From contig JAFUMO010000057.1 in assembly GCA_017482565.1 (NCBI GenBank), positions 1 to 44,880 of the forward strand: 44,880 nt of DNA, read 5' to 3'. This stretch comes from Bacteroidales bacterium. Lineage in GTDB: Bacteria > Bacteroidota > Bacteroidia > Bacteroidales > UBA932. Positions 36,207-44,821 of the stretch are shown here, piece after piece (the first letter of the stretch is position 1; each line of letters starts with the position of its first letter). Both the position numbers and the translations under genes were made by a program. The notes under the pieces were generated by a model. That model did no database searches. It was not told the DNA's origin and saw only the letters and a program-made list of their open reading frames with translations.

Positions 36207-37022
36207 ATGTCAGTAGAGGGAAAACAGCGGGTTATTACAACCCATAAACTATTGGAAATGAAAGTTAAAGGTGAGAAGATAGCAATGCTCACCGCATATG
36301 ATTATACCTTTGCCGGAATAGTGGACCAGGCAGGGATTGACATTATCCTTGTAGGTGATTCGGCAGCTAATGTGATGGCAGGACACGAGACCACACTGCC
36401 AATTACCATAGACCAGATGATATATCACGCGCAGAGTGTGATGCGGGCTGTAAAGAACCCGCTGGTTGTGTGTGACATGCCGTTTGGTACTTATCAGGGT
36501 AATCCAAAGGAGGCCGTGAGAAGTGCCATAAGGATAATGAAGGAATCTGAAGTGGATGCCGTAAAGCTGGAGGGGGGGAGTGAGATTATGGAGAGCGTGG
36601 AGCGCATCCTCTCTACAGGCATTCCGGTAATGGGTCACCTTGGCCTCACACCCCAGTCTATCCACAAATTCGGCACATATGCCGTGAGGGCAAAGGAGGA
36701 GGCTGAAGCCAACAAGCTCATAGAGGATGCCATTGCACTTGAGAGGGCAGGCTGCTTTGCAATTGTACTGGAGAAGATCCCTGCAGCTTTGGCAAAGAAA
36801 GTGTCTGAGACAGTGAAGATCCCTACAATAGGTATAGGCGCCGGCCCTCATTGCGACGGCCAGGTGCTGGTGATGCACGATATGCTGGGATTGAACAATT
36901 CCTTCTCTCCGCGGTTTTTACGTAGGTATGCAAACCTTCACGAGGAGTCCCTCAATGCCATCCGCAACTATGTGGCAGATGTAAAGAGCTGCGATTTCCC
37001 TAACGAGAAGGAGGCATATTAA
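36207..37022 (+). CDS. panB: 3-methyl-2-oxobutanoate hydroxymethyltransferase
   Basis: A 271-residue enzyme from the ATG at 36207. It adds a hydroxymethyl group from methylene-tetrahydrofolate to alpha-ketoisovalerate, the first step of pantothenate (coenzyme A) synthesis. Family motifs: [11 protein letters not shown] near residue 26, [12 protein letters not shown] at about 46, DMPFGTYQ near 86, VKLEGG at about 115, [11 protein letters not shown] at 137, and [14 protein letters not shown] near 210. The longer in-frame start at 36057 adds 50 residues of implausible sequence. The 184 bases upstream of the ATG contain a short direct repeat (GTCACGACTT twice) but no clear promoter. panC and panD are not adjacent. 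Confidence 0.96.
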   Translation: MSVEGKQRVITTHKLLEMKVKGEKIAMLTAYDYTFAGIVDQAGIDIILVGDSAANVMAGHETTLPITIDQMIYHAQSVMRAVKNPLVVCDMPFGTYQGNPKEAVRSAIRIMKESEVDAVKLEGGSEIMESVERILSTGIPVMGHLGLTPQSIHKFGTYAVRAKEEAEANKLIEDAIALERAGCFAIVLEKIPAALAKKVSETVKIPTIGIGAGPHCDGQVLVMHDMLGLNNSFSPRFLRRYANLHEESLNAIRNYVADVKSCDFPNEKEAY

Positions 37023-37170
37023 AAGTATCCTCTTCCCGACAGATACTTGCAGTCCACCCATACAGGCGATTTGGGCACGGAAATGCCCCGGAACGTGCCG
37101 GAGGCTGGGACAGTTTGGGGGGATGGAGGTACAAAAGGAAAAAATTGTCGGGAAGCAAAACTGAAAAGAT
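37023..37170. other. Intergenic stretch with an inverted pair of the window's frequent decamer
   Basis: CTTCCCGACA at 37032-37041 and its reverse complement TGTCGGGAAG at 37146-37155 flank about 105 bases without an ORF of coding character. The copy at 37146 is close to the start of the next gene. No promoter match was found. The pair could fold or be bound symmetrically; this is inference. Confidence 0.4.
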
Positions 37171-37926
37171 ATGGCAGTGCAGGAGAGAAACATGAATATT
37201 GCGGCTGAGGGGGGATCACCTGTGTACAGGAGGCTCCCGCAGCAGGAATTTGATGATATGGCAGAGAGGATCCTCTATGAGGACAACCATCTGCTCATCT
37301 TCAACAAGCGTTCCGGGGAGATTGTGCAGGCAGACAAGACAGAGGATGAATGTCTGAGCACAACCCTCAAGGCTTTTGTGGCCCAGAGGGACCACAAGCC
37401 GGGTGCAGTGTTCATGGGGGTGGTTCACCGTCTGGACCGACCTGTAAGCGGTGCCGTAATCTTTGCCAAGACATCAAAGGCGCTGGGCCGCCTGAACGAG
37501 GCGTTCAGGACCGGTGAGATGCACAAGACCTACTGGGCCGTGGTGTGCAGCCGCCCCAAGGAGGACGAAAAGCTCCTTACCCACTACCTTACCCGTAACG
37601 AAAAGCAGAACAAGACATACACAAGCCTCACCCCGAAACAAGGGGCAAAGGAGGCCCGCCTACGCTACAAATTCCTCAGGGCCACAGAGAGATACTTTCT
37701 CCTGGAAGTAGAACTGTTCACCGGCCGTCACCACCAGATAAGGGCCCAGCTTTCTGCCATAGGCTGCGTCATAAAAGGGGACCTCAAATACGGCGCACCC
37801 CGCTCCAACCCGGATGGGAGCATTTCCCTCCACTCCCGACAAATAAGGTTCATCCACCCTGTCCGCAAGGAAGAGATGACCGTTGTGGCACCGCCATTCT
37901 GCCCGGTGATGTGTTCGTGTATGTAA
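37171..37926 (+). CDS. RluA-family RNA pseudouridine synthase
   Basis: A 251-residue enzyme isomerising uridine to pseudouridine in rRNA or tRNA. The catalytic Asp89 lies in VVHRLDRPVSG (84-94); other family blocks are YWAVV near 132, FTGRHHQIRAQLSAIG near 200 and KYGAP near 218. There is no N-terminal S4 domain, so it resembles the short RluA-type enzymes. The ATG at 37171 or 37192 may be used. This is the last gene of the moderate-G+C chromosomal block; base composition shifts to AT-rich just after it. Confidence 0.93.
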   Translation: MAVQERNMNIAAEGGSPVYRRLPQQEFDDMAERILYEDNHLLIFNKRSGEIVQADKTEDECLSTTLKAFVAQRDHKPGAVFMGVVHRLDRPVSGAVIFAKTSKALGRLNEAFRTGEMHKTYWAVVCSRPKEDEKLLTHYLTRNEKQNKTYTSLTPKQGAKEARLRYKFLRATERYFLLEVELFTGRHHQIRAQLSAIGCVIKGDLKYGAPRSNPDGSISLHSRQIRFIHPVRKEEMTVVAPPFCPVMCSCM

Positions 37927-38010
37927 ATTCCTTCTGTGACATAAATTGTCACACTCCAAGAATACCTTTACACTCTGGATATTAGAGATGATACTACAGA
38001 TTTTTTTTCA

Positions 38011-38018
38011 TAAATTTG
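38011..38018 (+). promoter_or_regulatory. -7 element before the BRO-N gene
   Basis: TAAATTTG lies 40 bases before the ATG at 38059. No TTTG -33 element was seen at the usual distance. Confidence 0.45.
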
Positions 38019-38058
38019 TAGGGGAAGTCTTTTGTTTAATTCATAGAATTGAAAAGGT

Positions 38059-38910
38059 ATGACACAGCACAATGCAGTTAGAATTTTTGAAGAGAAGAAA
38101 GTTCGTACCGTGTGGGATGACGAACAAGAGAAATGGTATTTTTCAGTAGTGGATATTGTTTCAGCCTTAACACAAAGCAATAATCCGCAAATATATTGGA
38201 GGGTCTTGAAAAAGAGATTGATAGAGGAAGGAAATGAAACCGTTACAAATTGTAACGGTTTGAAAATGTTAGCTCCGGATGGAAAAATGAGAAAGACTGA
38301 TGTGGTTGATATGGAGCAGGCATTCAGACTTATACAATCAATCCCATCACCAAAGGCAGAACCGTTCAAACTATGGATGGCACATGTGGCTGCTGAACGT
38401 ATAAACCAGATTCAAGATCCGGAATTAAGTATAAATCAAGCACTGTCAGACTATAGGCGTTTGGGATATTCAGAAAATTGGATTAACCAAAGACTGAAAA
38501 GTATAGAGATTCGTAAAGATTTGACGGATGAGTGGAAAGCACATAATGTAAAAGAAGGTCTCCAATTTGCCACTTTAACAGATATTATATACCAGGCTTG
38601 GGCAGGGATGACTGCAAAAGAATATAAAAGGTTCAAGGGGTTAAAGAAAGAGAATCTCAGGGATAATATGTCCAATGAAGAACTGGTGCTGAATATGTTG
38701 GCAGAATTGTCCGCTACCAGTATATCCAAGGTAAAAGATCCGCAATCCTTTAAGGAGAATATGGAATGTGCCGCAGAAGGTGGAGATGTGGCACGTGTTG
38801 CCAAAGAGACTCTAGAATCAAAGACCGGCAAACCAGTGGTTACACAAAAATCTGCAAAAGAGATGATTATTGGCTATAAGGATAATAATGCAGCGGCAGA
38901 GGAAATATAA
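38059..38910 (+). CDS. BRO-N / DinD-like protein (phage antirepressor family)
   Basis: A 283-residue protein. The N-terminal ~110 residues match the BRO-N domain seen in phage antirepressors (RTVWDDEQEKWYFSVVDIV, then YWRVLKKRL and the D-G-K segment LAPDGKMRKTDVVD). The rest resembles the DNA-damage-inducible protein D region (YRRLGYSENWINQRLKS, IRKDLTDEWKAHNVKEG). DinD-like proteins occur in prophages and beside restriction-modification genes; E. coli DinD acts on RecA filaments. The gene is AT-rich and contains a 25-bp palindrome within its reading frame. It lies directly before the tracrRNA and cas9. A link to CRISPR function is inference. Confidence 0.85.
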   Translation: MTQHNAVRIFEEKKVRTVWDDEQEKWYFSVVDIVSALTQSNNPQIYWRVLKKRLIEEGNETVTNCNGLKMLAPDGKMRKTDVVDMEQAFRLIQSIPSPKAEPFKLWMAHVAAERINQIQDPELSINQALSDYRRLGYSENWINQRLKSIEIRKDLTDEWKAHNVKEGLQFATLTDIIYQAWAGMTAKEYKRFKGLKKENLRDNMSNEELVLNMLAELSATSISKVKDPQSFKENMECAAEGGDVARVAKETLESKTGKPVVTQKSAKEMIIGYKDNNAAAEEI

Positions 38911-38994
38911 AAAGAAAATGCCCCGTTGAAGGACGAGGCAACCTAATGTTTTCACAACGGAATAATCCTTATTGTGAATTGCTTCTATTATTGT
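38911..38994 (-). ncRNA. tracrRNA of the type II CRISPR system
   Basis: Leftward from about 38994, the minus strand carries an anti-repeat-like 5' part (AGAAGCAATTCACAAT), then the nexus AAGGATTATTCCGTTGTG and AAAACATTAGG, a layout characteristic of tracrRNAs of Bacteroidota type II-C systems. It ends in a hairpin, GCCTCGT (38939-38933) with ACGGGGC (38926-38920), followed by ATTTTCTTTTT. A promoter with correct spacing lies immediately upstream. The anti-repeat predicts a CRISPR repeat beginning roughly RTTGTGAATTGCTT. The start is estimated from the promoter, the end from the terminator. Confidence 0.85.
38920..38939 (-). terminator. tracrRNA terminator hairpin
   Basis: A 7-bp stem (one G-U pair) with a 6-nt loop, followed on the minus strand by a T-rich tract. 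It lies ten bases from the stop codon of the convergent BRO-N gene. Confidence 0.75.
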
Positions 38995-38999
38995 AAGCA

Positions 39000-39029
39000 C
39001 AAAGGTAGAAAAAAAATAGAATAGTGCAA
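39000..39029 (-). promoter_or_regulatory. tracrRNA promoter, overlapping the cas9 leader
   Basis: On the minus strand TTG (39029-39027) is followed after exactly 19 bases by TACCTTTG (39007-39000). The -33 end is only four bases from the cas9 ATG at 39033, so tracrRNA and cas9 initiation regions overlap divergently. Confidence 0.75.
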
Positions 39030-39032
39030 TAT

Positions 39033-42000
39033 ATGAAAAGAATTTTAGGACTTGATTTGGGAACCAACAGTATTGGATGGGCTGTGGTGAATGAAGCGGA
39101 GAATTCAAATGAAACTTCCTCTATTGTAAAATTGGGGGTAAGGGCGATTCATTATGATAATTTTGTGAGTTCAGATACCGGTAAGGAACTAAAGGGAGAT
39201 GCTAGTGAATTTTTCAAAAAAGGAAAAGGAGTATCTCCAAATAAAGCTCGTACTGATAGTAGAGGTATGCGACGCAATTTGCAACGCTACAAACTACGAC
39301 GTGATGAACTTAAGAAAACTTTGTGTAATGCGGGTCTCATTACTGATAGTACTATTCTCTCTGAGAATGGAAATAGAACTACATTTGATACTTACAGGCT
39401 GAGAGCAAAATCTGCAAAAGAAGAAATATCTCTTGAAGAATTTGCCAGAGTATTGTTTTTGATTAATAAAAAAAGGGGATACAAGAGCAGTAGAAGAGCA
39501 AAATCCAATGATGAAGGGGCTTTGATTGATGGAATGGAGGTAACAAAGATGTTGTATAATGAAAATTTAACACCAGGTGAATATGTATTGCGTTTATTGG
39601 AAACGGGTAAAAATTATATCCCTGACTTCTATAAATCAGATTTACAGAAAGAACTTGATCTAATCTGGGAAACTCAAAAGAAGTATCATCCCGACGTACT
39701 TACAAATGAACTCAAGACTCAAATAGCAGGAAAAGGGAAACAGAATACAGCAAAAGTATTCTTGTCAAAACACAATATTTATACAGCGGACAATAAGGGG
39801 AAGGAGAAAAAACTGCAGGCATATAGGTGGCGTGTGAATGCTTTGAGCAAGGAGGTGCCCCAAGATATTTTAGCGTATATTATAAGTGACTTGAATGGTA
39901 TTATCAATAATTCAAGCGGTTATTTAGGTGCAATAAGTGACCGTAGTAAAGAACTTTATTTCAACCGGCTTACAGTTGGTGAGTATTTGATGTCAAGAAT
40001 TGAGGATAATCCGCATTTCAGTACAAAAAATGTAGTTTTTTACAGACAAGATTATCTCGATGAATTTGAAAAGATATGGGAAAACCAAGCAAAGTTCCAT
40101 ACGGAACTGACGAATGAACTTAAACATCAAATAAGGGACATTATAATATTCTATCAAAGACCTTTGAAATCCCAGAAAGGGCTGGTTTCTATTTGTGAAT
40201 TAGAGAATAAAGAGATTGAGATAGAAATTGAAGGTGAAAAGAAAAGGAAAATTATAGGCAGTAAAGTATGTCCTAAATCATCTCCTATATTCCAGAATTT
40301 CAAAATATGGCAAATACTGAATAATCTTGAGGTTAAGGGTGGTATTAACAGACCATTACTTGAAGAGGAAAAAGAGTTGCTATATAAGGAACTTTCATAT
40401 AGAGATAAAATCACAGACTCAGAAGTTTTGAAACTATTATTCACCAATACTAAAGGTTTGTCCTTAAACTATAAGAGTATTGAAGGGAACAGGACACAAG
40501 CAGCACTTTTCAAAGCATACGGACAAATTATTGAAATGAGTGGACATGGTGAATATGATTTTGAAAAGATGCAATATGAACAAGTAATAAAATTAATTGA
40601 TGAAATTTTTGAGACACTAGGTTTTAATACAGACATACTGCATTACAATGTAAATCTTGGAGAGAAAGAGATAGAAAGGCAACCGATGTATCAATTATGG
40701 CATCTTCTTTACTCCTACGAAGGTGATAAATCGCAAACGGGAACAGACTCATTGATTGATGCTATTTATACCAAATACGGTTTTGATAAGGAATATGCTA
40801 AAATCCTTGCACATATTTCATTTCAGGATGGTTATGGCAATTTAAGTGCAAAAGCCATCAAGAAGATAATGCCTCATCTGATTGCAGGAAATGATTATAG
40901 TAAAGCGTGTTCTTTAGCAGGATACAGCCACTCAAAAAATTCTTTGACTAAAGAAGAAATTGCCAGTAAAGTTCTTGTAGATAAATTGGAAGAGCTCCCA
41001 AAAAACAGTTTGAGGAATCCTGTGGTTGAGAAGATTCTTAACCAGATGGTTAATGTAGTTAATGCTACAATTGATGCTTACGGTAAACCGGATGAAATCA
41101 GGATTGAGTTGGCAAGGGAACTTAAGAAGAGTGCTAAAGAGCGGGAAAAAGATACTGAGAATATTAGCAAGGTTACAAAGGAGTATGAAGATTATAGAAA
41201 AATCATTCAGCAGGAATATGGCTTCTCACATATAAGCAGAAATGATATTATCAGATACAGACTTTATAAAGAGTTAGAGCCAAGAGGATATAAAACATTG
41301 TATTCAAATACATATATTCCAAAGGAACAATTGTTCAGCAAGTCTTTTGATATAGAACACATTATTCCTCAATCCAGACTGTTTGATGATTCTTTTTCCA
41401 ATAAGACATTGGAAGCGAGAGATGTCAATATAGAAAAAGGAAATGCTACAGCTTATGATTACGTGTTGGGGAAGTATGGCCAAGAAAAGATTAGTGACTA
41501 CGAGACAGCTGTAAATGATTTATTTAAAGACAAAGGAGGTGTGTCAGAGTCTAAGCGCAGGAAACTTTTAATGAAAGGTGTAGATATTGGAGAAGGTTTT
41601 ATAGCCAGAGATTTGCGTGATACCCAATATATTGCAAAAAAAGCAAAGGAAATACTTGGGAGCATAGTAAGGACCGTGACATTAACTACAGGGTCTATAA
41701 CAGACCGTCTCAGAGAAGATTGGCAACTTATAGATATTATGCAGGAGCTTAATTGGGATAAGTATGACAAAATTGGATTGACTGAGGTGATGGATGGCAG
41801 GGATGGACAAAGGATAAAAAGAATCAAGGACTGGACAAAACGCAATGACCATAGACATCACGCTATGGACGCATTAACCATTGCCTTTACAAAAAATACC
41901 CATATTCAGTATTTGAATAATTTGAATGCCAGGAGTGATAAGAATTCTGTGATTTATGCTATAGAAAACAAAGAACTTGAGCGTGATAAAAACAATAAGT

Positions 42001-43202
42001 TGAGATTCAAAGCTCCTATTGAAAATTTCAGAGAGGAGGCAAAAAAACAACTTGAATCAGTTTTAGTGTCAATAAAAGCTAAAAATAAGGTTGTTACAAG
42101 AAATATTAACAAGTCAAAGAAAAATGGAGGAGTTAACAAAAAGATACAACTTACACCTAGAGGACAATTGCATTTGGAAACTATCTATGGCAAATCATTG
42201 AGATATAGTACTAAAATTGAAAAAGTCGGATCAGCTTTTACAGCAGAATATATTGCTAATGTTGCAAAAAAAAGTGAGCGTGACGCGTTGCTTGCCAGAC
42301 TTCTTGAATATGATGGAGATCCTAAAAAAGCATTTACAGGTAAAAATAGTTTAGATCAGAACCCTGTCTATATTGATGATGCAAAGACTATAACAGTTCC
42401 TGCAAAAGTAAAAGTTGTAACTTTTGAGCCAGTATATACAATAAGAAAAGATATCAGTCCTGGCCTTAAGATTAACAAGGTGATTAATAAGGGTATAAGA
42501 ACAATCCTTGAGCAGCGCCTTTCAGAGTATAATGGTGATGCAAAGAAAGCATTCTCCAACTTGGACGAGAATCCTATATATCTTAATAAAGGAAAGGGAA
42601 TTACAATCAAAAGAGTTACAATATCCGGTATCAGCAATGCGGTAGCCTTACACGATAAAAGAGATAAAGAAGGAAACTTGATGCTCGATTCCAGTGGAAA
42701 TAAAATACCTGTAGATTTTGTGAGTACCGGTAATAATCATCATGTGGCGATTTATAGAGATGCGGATGGTAATTTACAAGATGTTATGGTTTCATTTTAT
42801 GAAGCAATATGCAGAGTATGTAACGGAGATCCAATAATTGACACAAACTTCAAATCAAAAGAGGGATGGAAATTCTTGTTTACCCTAAAGCAAAATGAAT
42901 ACTTTGTATTTCCTAATGAGGATACAGGATTTAATCCTCATGAAATAGATCTACTTAATCAAGATAACAATAGTCTTATTAGCCCTAATTTGTATAGAGT
43001 ACAAAAACTCTCGAAAGTAGGATATGGAAATTCTTTTGTGAGAGATTATGTATTTAGACATCATTTAGAGACAAATGTAGATGAGAACAAAAGTTTAAAG
43101 GGTATTACATACAAACAATATAAATCTTTGGGATTTGCTGATGGTATTATTAAAGTAAGAATTAACCACATAGGACAAATAGTTGCAGTAGGAGAATATT
43201 GA
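39033..43202 (+). CDS. cas9: CRISPR-associated endonuclease Cas9 (type II, II-C-like)
   Basis: A 1389-residue RNA-guided DNA endonuclease from the ATG at 39033 (a GTG at 39024 lies within the tracrRNA promoter). RuvC-I: ILGLDLGTNSIGWAVV with Asp8. The Arg-rich bridge helix is near residues 70-95 (RTDSRGMRRNLQRYKLRR). RuvC-II: IRIELAREL with Glu692. HNH: FDIEHIIPQS with His776, then SNKTLEARDVN. RuvC-III: HRHHAMDAL with His943 and Asp946. All nuclease residues are present, so an active enzyme is expected. The C-terminal third contains a duplicated module (about 1089-1115 and 1162-1187). Size fits Bacteroidota II-C proteins. AT-rich composition suggests acquisition. Confidence 0.98.
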   Translation: MKRILGLDLGTNSIGWAVVNEAENSNETSSIVKLGVRAIHYDNFVSSDTGKELKGDASEFFKKGKGVSPNKARTDSRGMRRNLQRYKLRRDELKKTLCNAGLITDSTILSENGNRTTFDTYRLRAKSAKEEISLEEFARVLFLINKKRGYKSSRRAKSNDEGALIDGMEVTKMLYNENLTPGEYVLRLLETGKNYIPDFYKSDLQKELDLIWETQKKYHPDVLTNELKTQIAGKGKQNTAKVFLSKHNIYTADNKGKEKKLQAYRWRVNALSKEVPQDILAYIISDLNGIINNSSGYLGAISDRSKELYFNRLTVGEYLMSRIEDNPHFSTKNVVFYRQDYLDEFEKIWENQAKFHTELTNELKHQIRDIIIFYQRPLKSQKGLVSICELENKEIEIEIEGEKKRKIIGSKVCPKSSPIFQNFKIWQILNNLEVKGGINRPLLEEEKELLYKELSYRDKITDSEVLKLLFTNTKGLSLNYKSIEGNRTQAALFKAYGQIIEMSGHGEYDFEKMQYEQVIKLIDEIFETLGFNTDILHYNVNLGEKEIERQPMYQLWHLLYSYEGDKSQTGTDSLIDAIYTKYGFDKEYAKILAHISFQDGYGNLSAKAIKKIMPHLIAGNDYSKACSLAGYSHSKNSLTKEEIASKVLVDKLEELPKNSLRNPVVEKILNQMVNVVNATIDAYGKPDEIRIELARELKKSAKEREKDTENISKVTKEYEDYRKIIQQEYGFSHISRNDIIRYRLYKELEPRGYKTLYSNTYIPKEQLFSKSFDIEHIIPQSRLFDDSFSNKTLEARDVNIEKGNATAYDYVLGKYGQEKISDYETAVNDLFKDKGGVSESKRRKLLMKGVDIGEGFIARDLRDTQYIAKKAKEILGSIVRTVTLTTGSITDRLREDWQLIDIMQELNWDKYDKIGLTEVMDGRDGQRIKRIKDWTKRNDHRHHAMDALTIAFTKNTHIQYLNNLNARSDKNSVIYAIENKELERDKNNKLRFKAPIENFREEAKKQLESVLVSIKAKNKVVTRNINKSKKNGGVNKKIQLTPRGQLHLETIYGKSLRYSTKIEKVGSAFTAEYIANVAKKSERDALLARLLEYDGDPKKAFTGKNSLDQNPVYIDDAKTITVPAKVKVVTFEPVYTIRKDISPGLKINKVINKGIRTILEQRLSEYNGDAKKAFSNLDENPIYLNKGKGITIKRVTISGISNAVALHDKRDKEGNLMLDSSGNKIPVDFVSTGNNHHVAIYRDADGNLQDVMVSFYEAICRVCNGDPIIDTNFKSKEGWKFLFTLKQNEYFVFPNEDTGFNPHEIDLLNQDNNSLISPNLYRVQKLSKVGYGNSFVRDYVFRHHLETNVDENKSLKGITYKQYKSLGFADGIIKVRINHIGQIVAVGEY

Positions 43203-43203
43203 A

Positions 43204-44205
43204 ATGGAACAGAATATAATTTTGTATATCAGTAAGGATGGCAAGAGTAAGGTTGGACTTTATGCAAAAGATGGGGATGTGTGGTTGAACCAGTTGCAGT
43301 TGGCTGAACTTTTTGCCACCTCGAAGCAGAGTATTAGTTACCATATATCTAATATATTAAGAGAGAAGGAGTTGGTGAAAGAGTCAGTTGTCAAAGAATT
43401 TTTGACAACTGCATTGGATGGCAAGACATATAATGTTTCCTATTATTCATTGGAAATGATACTTGCTATAGGGTATAGAGTAAAAGGAATAAGAGGTGTG
43501 CAATTCAGGCAATGGGCAACAATACATTTATCTGAATATTTGGTAAAAGGTTTTATTATTGATGATGAAAGGTTGAAGAATCCAGATGGAAGGCCAGATT
43601 ATTTTGATGAGTTATTACAGAGAATAAGGGATATAAGGGCTTCAGAAAAACGGTTCTATCAAAAGTTAAGGGATTTGTTCAAACTTAGTGTTGATTATGA
43701 TGCATCTGATAAAGCAACACAAATGTTTTTTGCAAATGTCCAAAATAAATTACTGTATGCTATAACAGGTAATACTGCAGCGGAATTGGTTGTGAAAAGA
43801 GCCGATAAAAACAAATCTAATATGGGGCTTACATCATGGGAAGGAAGTATTGTGAGAAAACACGATGTGGTAATTGCAAAGAATTACTTGTCGGAAGATG
43901 AATTGGATTCATTGAACAGACTTGTTGTATTATTCCTGGATACAGCAGAGTTCAGAGCAAAGAATAGAACAAGCCTTACGCTCTCATTCTGGAAAGATAG
44001 TGTTGATAAATTGCTGATAATGAATGATCAGGTTATTTTACAAGGTAAAGGAACTATTAGTAATGAACAAATGGAAAGAATAGCTAATAAGGAGTATGAT
44101 GAATATAATGCCTTAAGGAAACGGTATGAAGCCGAAAAGGCAGATGAAGAGGATATGAAACTTTTATTGGATGTGCAGAGCAGATATGGAAAGAATAATC
44201 CATAA
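43204..44205 (+). CDS. RhuM-family protein inside the cas operon
   Basis: A 333-residue cytoplasmic protein of the virulence RhuM family (Virulence_RhuM, PF13310): WLNQLQLAELFATSKQSISYHI near residue 27 is its helix-turn-helix-like start, then YYSLEMILAIGYRVKGIRGVQFRQWA (in pieces) near 80-105 and the conserved C-terminal FWKDSVDKLLIMND. The ATG is one base after the cas9 stop (43202), and cas1 starts 11 bases after its own stop, so it is co-transcribed with both. The molecular function of RhuM is not established; family members are often found near type I restriction genes. An accessory role in this CRISPR system is inference. Confidence 0.88.
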   Translation: MEQNIILYISKDGKSKVGLYAKDGDVWLNQLQLAELFATSKQSISYHISNILREKELVKESVVKEFLTTALDGKTYNVSYYSLEMILAIGYRVKGIRGVQFRQWATIHLSEYLVKGFIIDDERLKNPDGRPDYFDELLQRIRDIRASEKRFYQKLRDLFKLSVDYDASDKATQMFFANVQNKLLYAITGNTAAELVVKRADKNKSNMGLTSWEGSIVRKHDVVIAKNYLSEDELDSLNRLVVLFLDTAEFRAKNRTSLTLSFWKDSVDKLLIMNDQVILQGKGTISNEQMERIANKEYDEYNALRKRYEAEKADEEDMKLLLDVQSRYGKNNP

Positions 44206-44216
44206 ATAATATATCA

Positions 44217-44777
44217 ATGATAAAACGTACGCTTTATTTCGGGAATCCGGCGTATTTATCATTAAAAGATTGTCAAATGGTAGTAAGGATGCCCGAAATT
44301 GCAAAGGCAGATTTGCCGGAGTTGTTTGAAACCAAAACCACTAAAACCATTCCAGTTGAGGATATTGGGATAGTGGTTTTGGATAACAAACAGATAACTA
44401 TAACGCATGGCTTGCTGGAAGCCTTGCTGGAGAACAATTGCGCTGTCATAACCTGTGACAGTTCCAGATTGCCAGTTGGCTTGATGCTTCCGTTGTGTGG
44501 ACATTCAACCCAAAATGAACGGTTCAGATCCCAGCTGAATGCTTCGCTTCCTCTCAGGAAGCAATTATGGCAGCAAACAATTCAGGCAAAGATTAAAAAT
44601 CAAGCAAAAGTCTTGCAAAGTCAAGGCTGTACAGCAACAAATATGCTCTCTTGGGATGAAAAGGTTAAAAGTGGGGATGCTGAGAACCTTGAGGCCCGGG
44701 CTGCAGCATATTATTGGAAGAATGTATTTCCGTTTATTGGTAAGCCTCCGGCAAAGTGCATCTTGCAAAGTTTATAA
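44217..44777 (+). pseudogene. cas1: CRISPR-associated Cas1, C-terminally truncated
   Basis: The reading frame matches type II Cas1 from MIKRTLYFGNPAYLSLKD through YYWKNVFPFIG (residues 1-175), including the first metal-ligand Glu159 in NLEARAAAYYW. From codon 176 (44742) it departs into KPPAKCILQSL and stops at 186. Normal Cas1 has about 290-320 residues; the missing part holds the remaining catalytic His and Asp/Glu. So this protein should not integrate spacers. The break coincides with the start of a hairpin and decamer-repeat region. I cannot tell whether the rest of cas1 lies beyond the window. cas2 is not seen. Confidence 0.85.
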
Positions 44778-44821
44778 AGTTAACCCGGCTTTGATCAAAG
44801 TGTCAAAGTCGGGTTAACTTT
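44776..44821. repeat. 19-bp hairpin directly after truncated cas1
   Basis: The arms 44776-44794 and 44803-44821 are reverse complements over 19 positions with a single G-U type mismatch (outer AAAGTTAACCCG) around an 8-nt loop. The left arm overlaps the cas1 stop codon. It could act as a terminator, although no T tract follows, or be the end of an inserted element. Confidence 0.65.
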
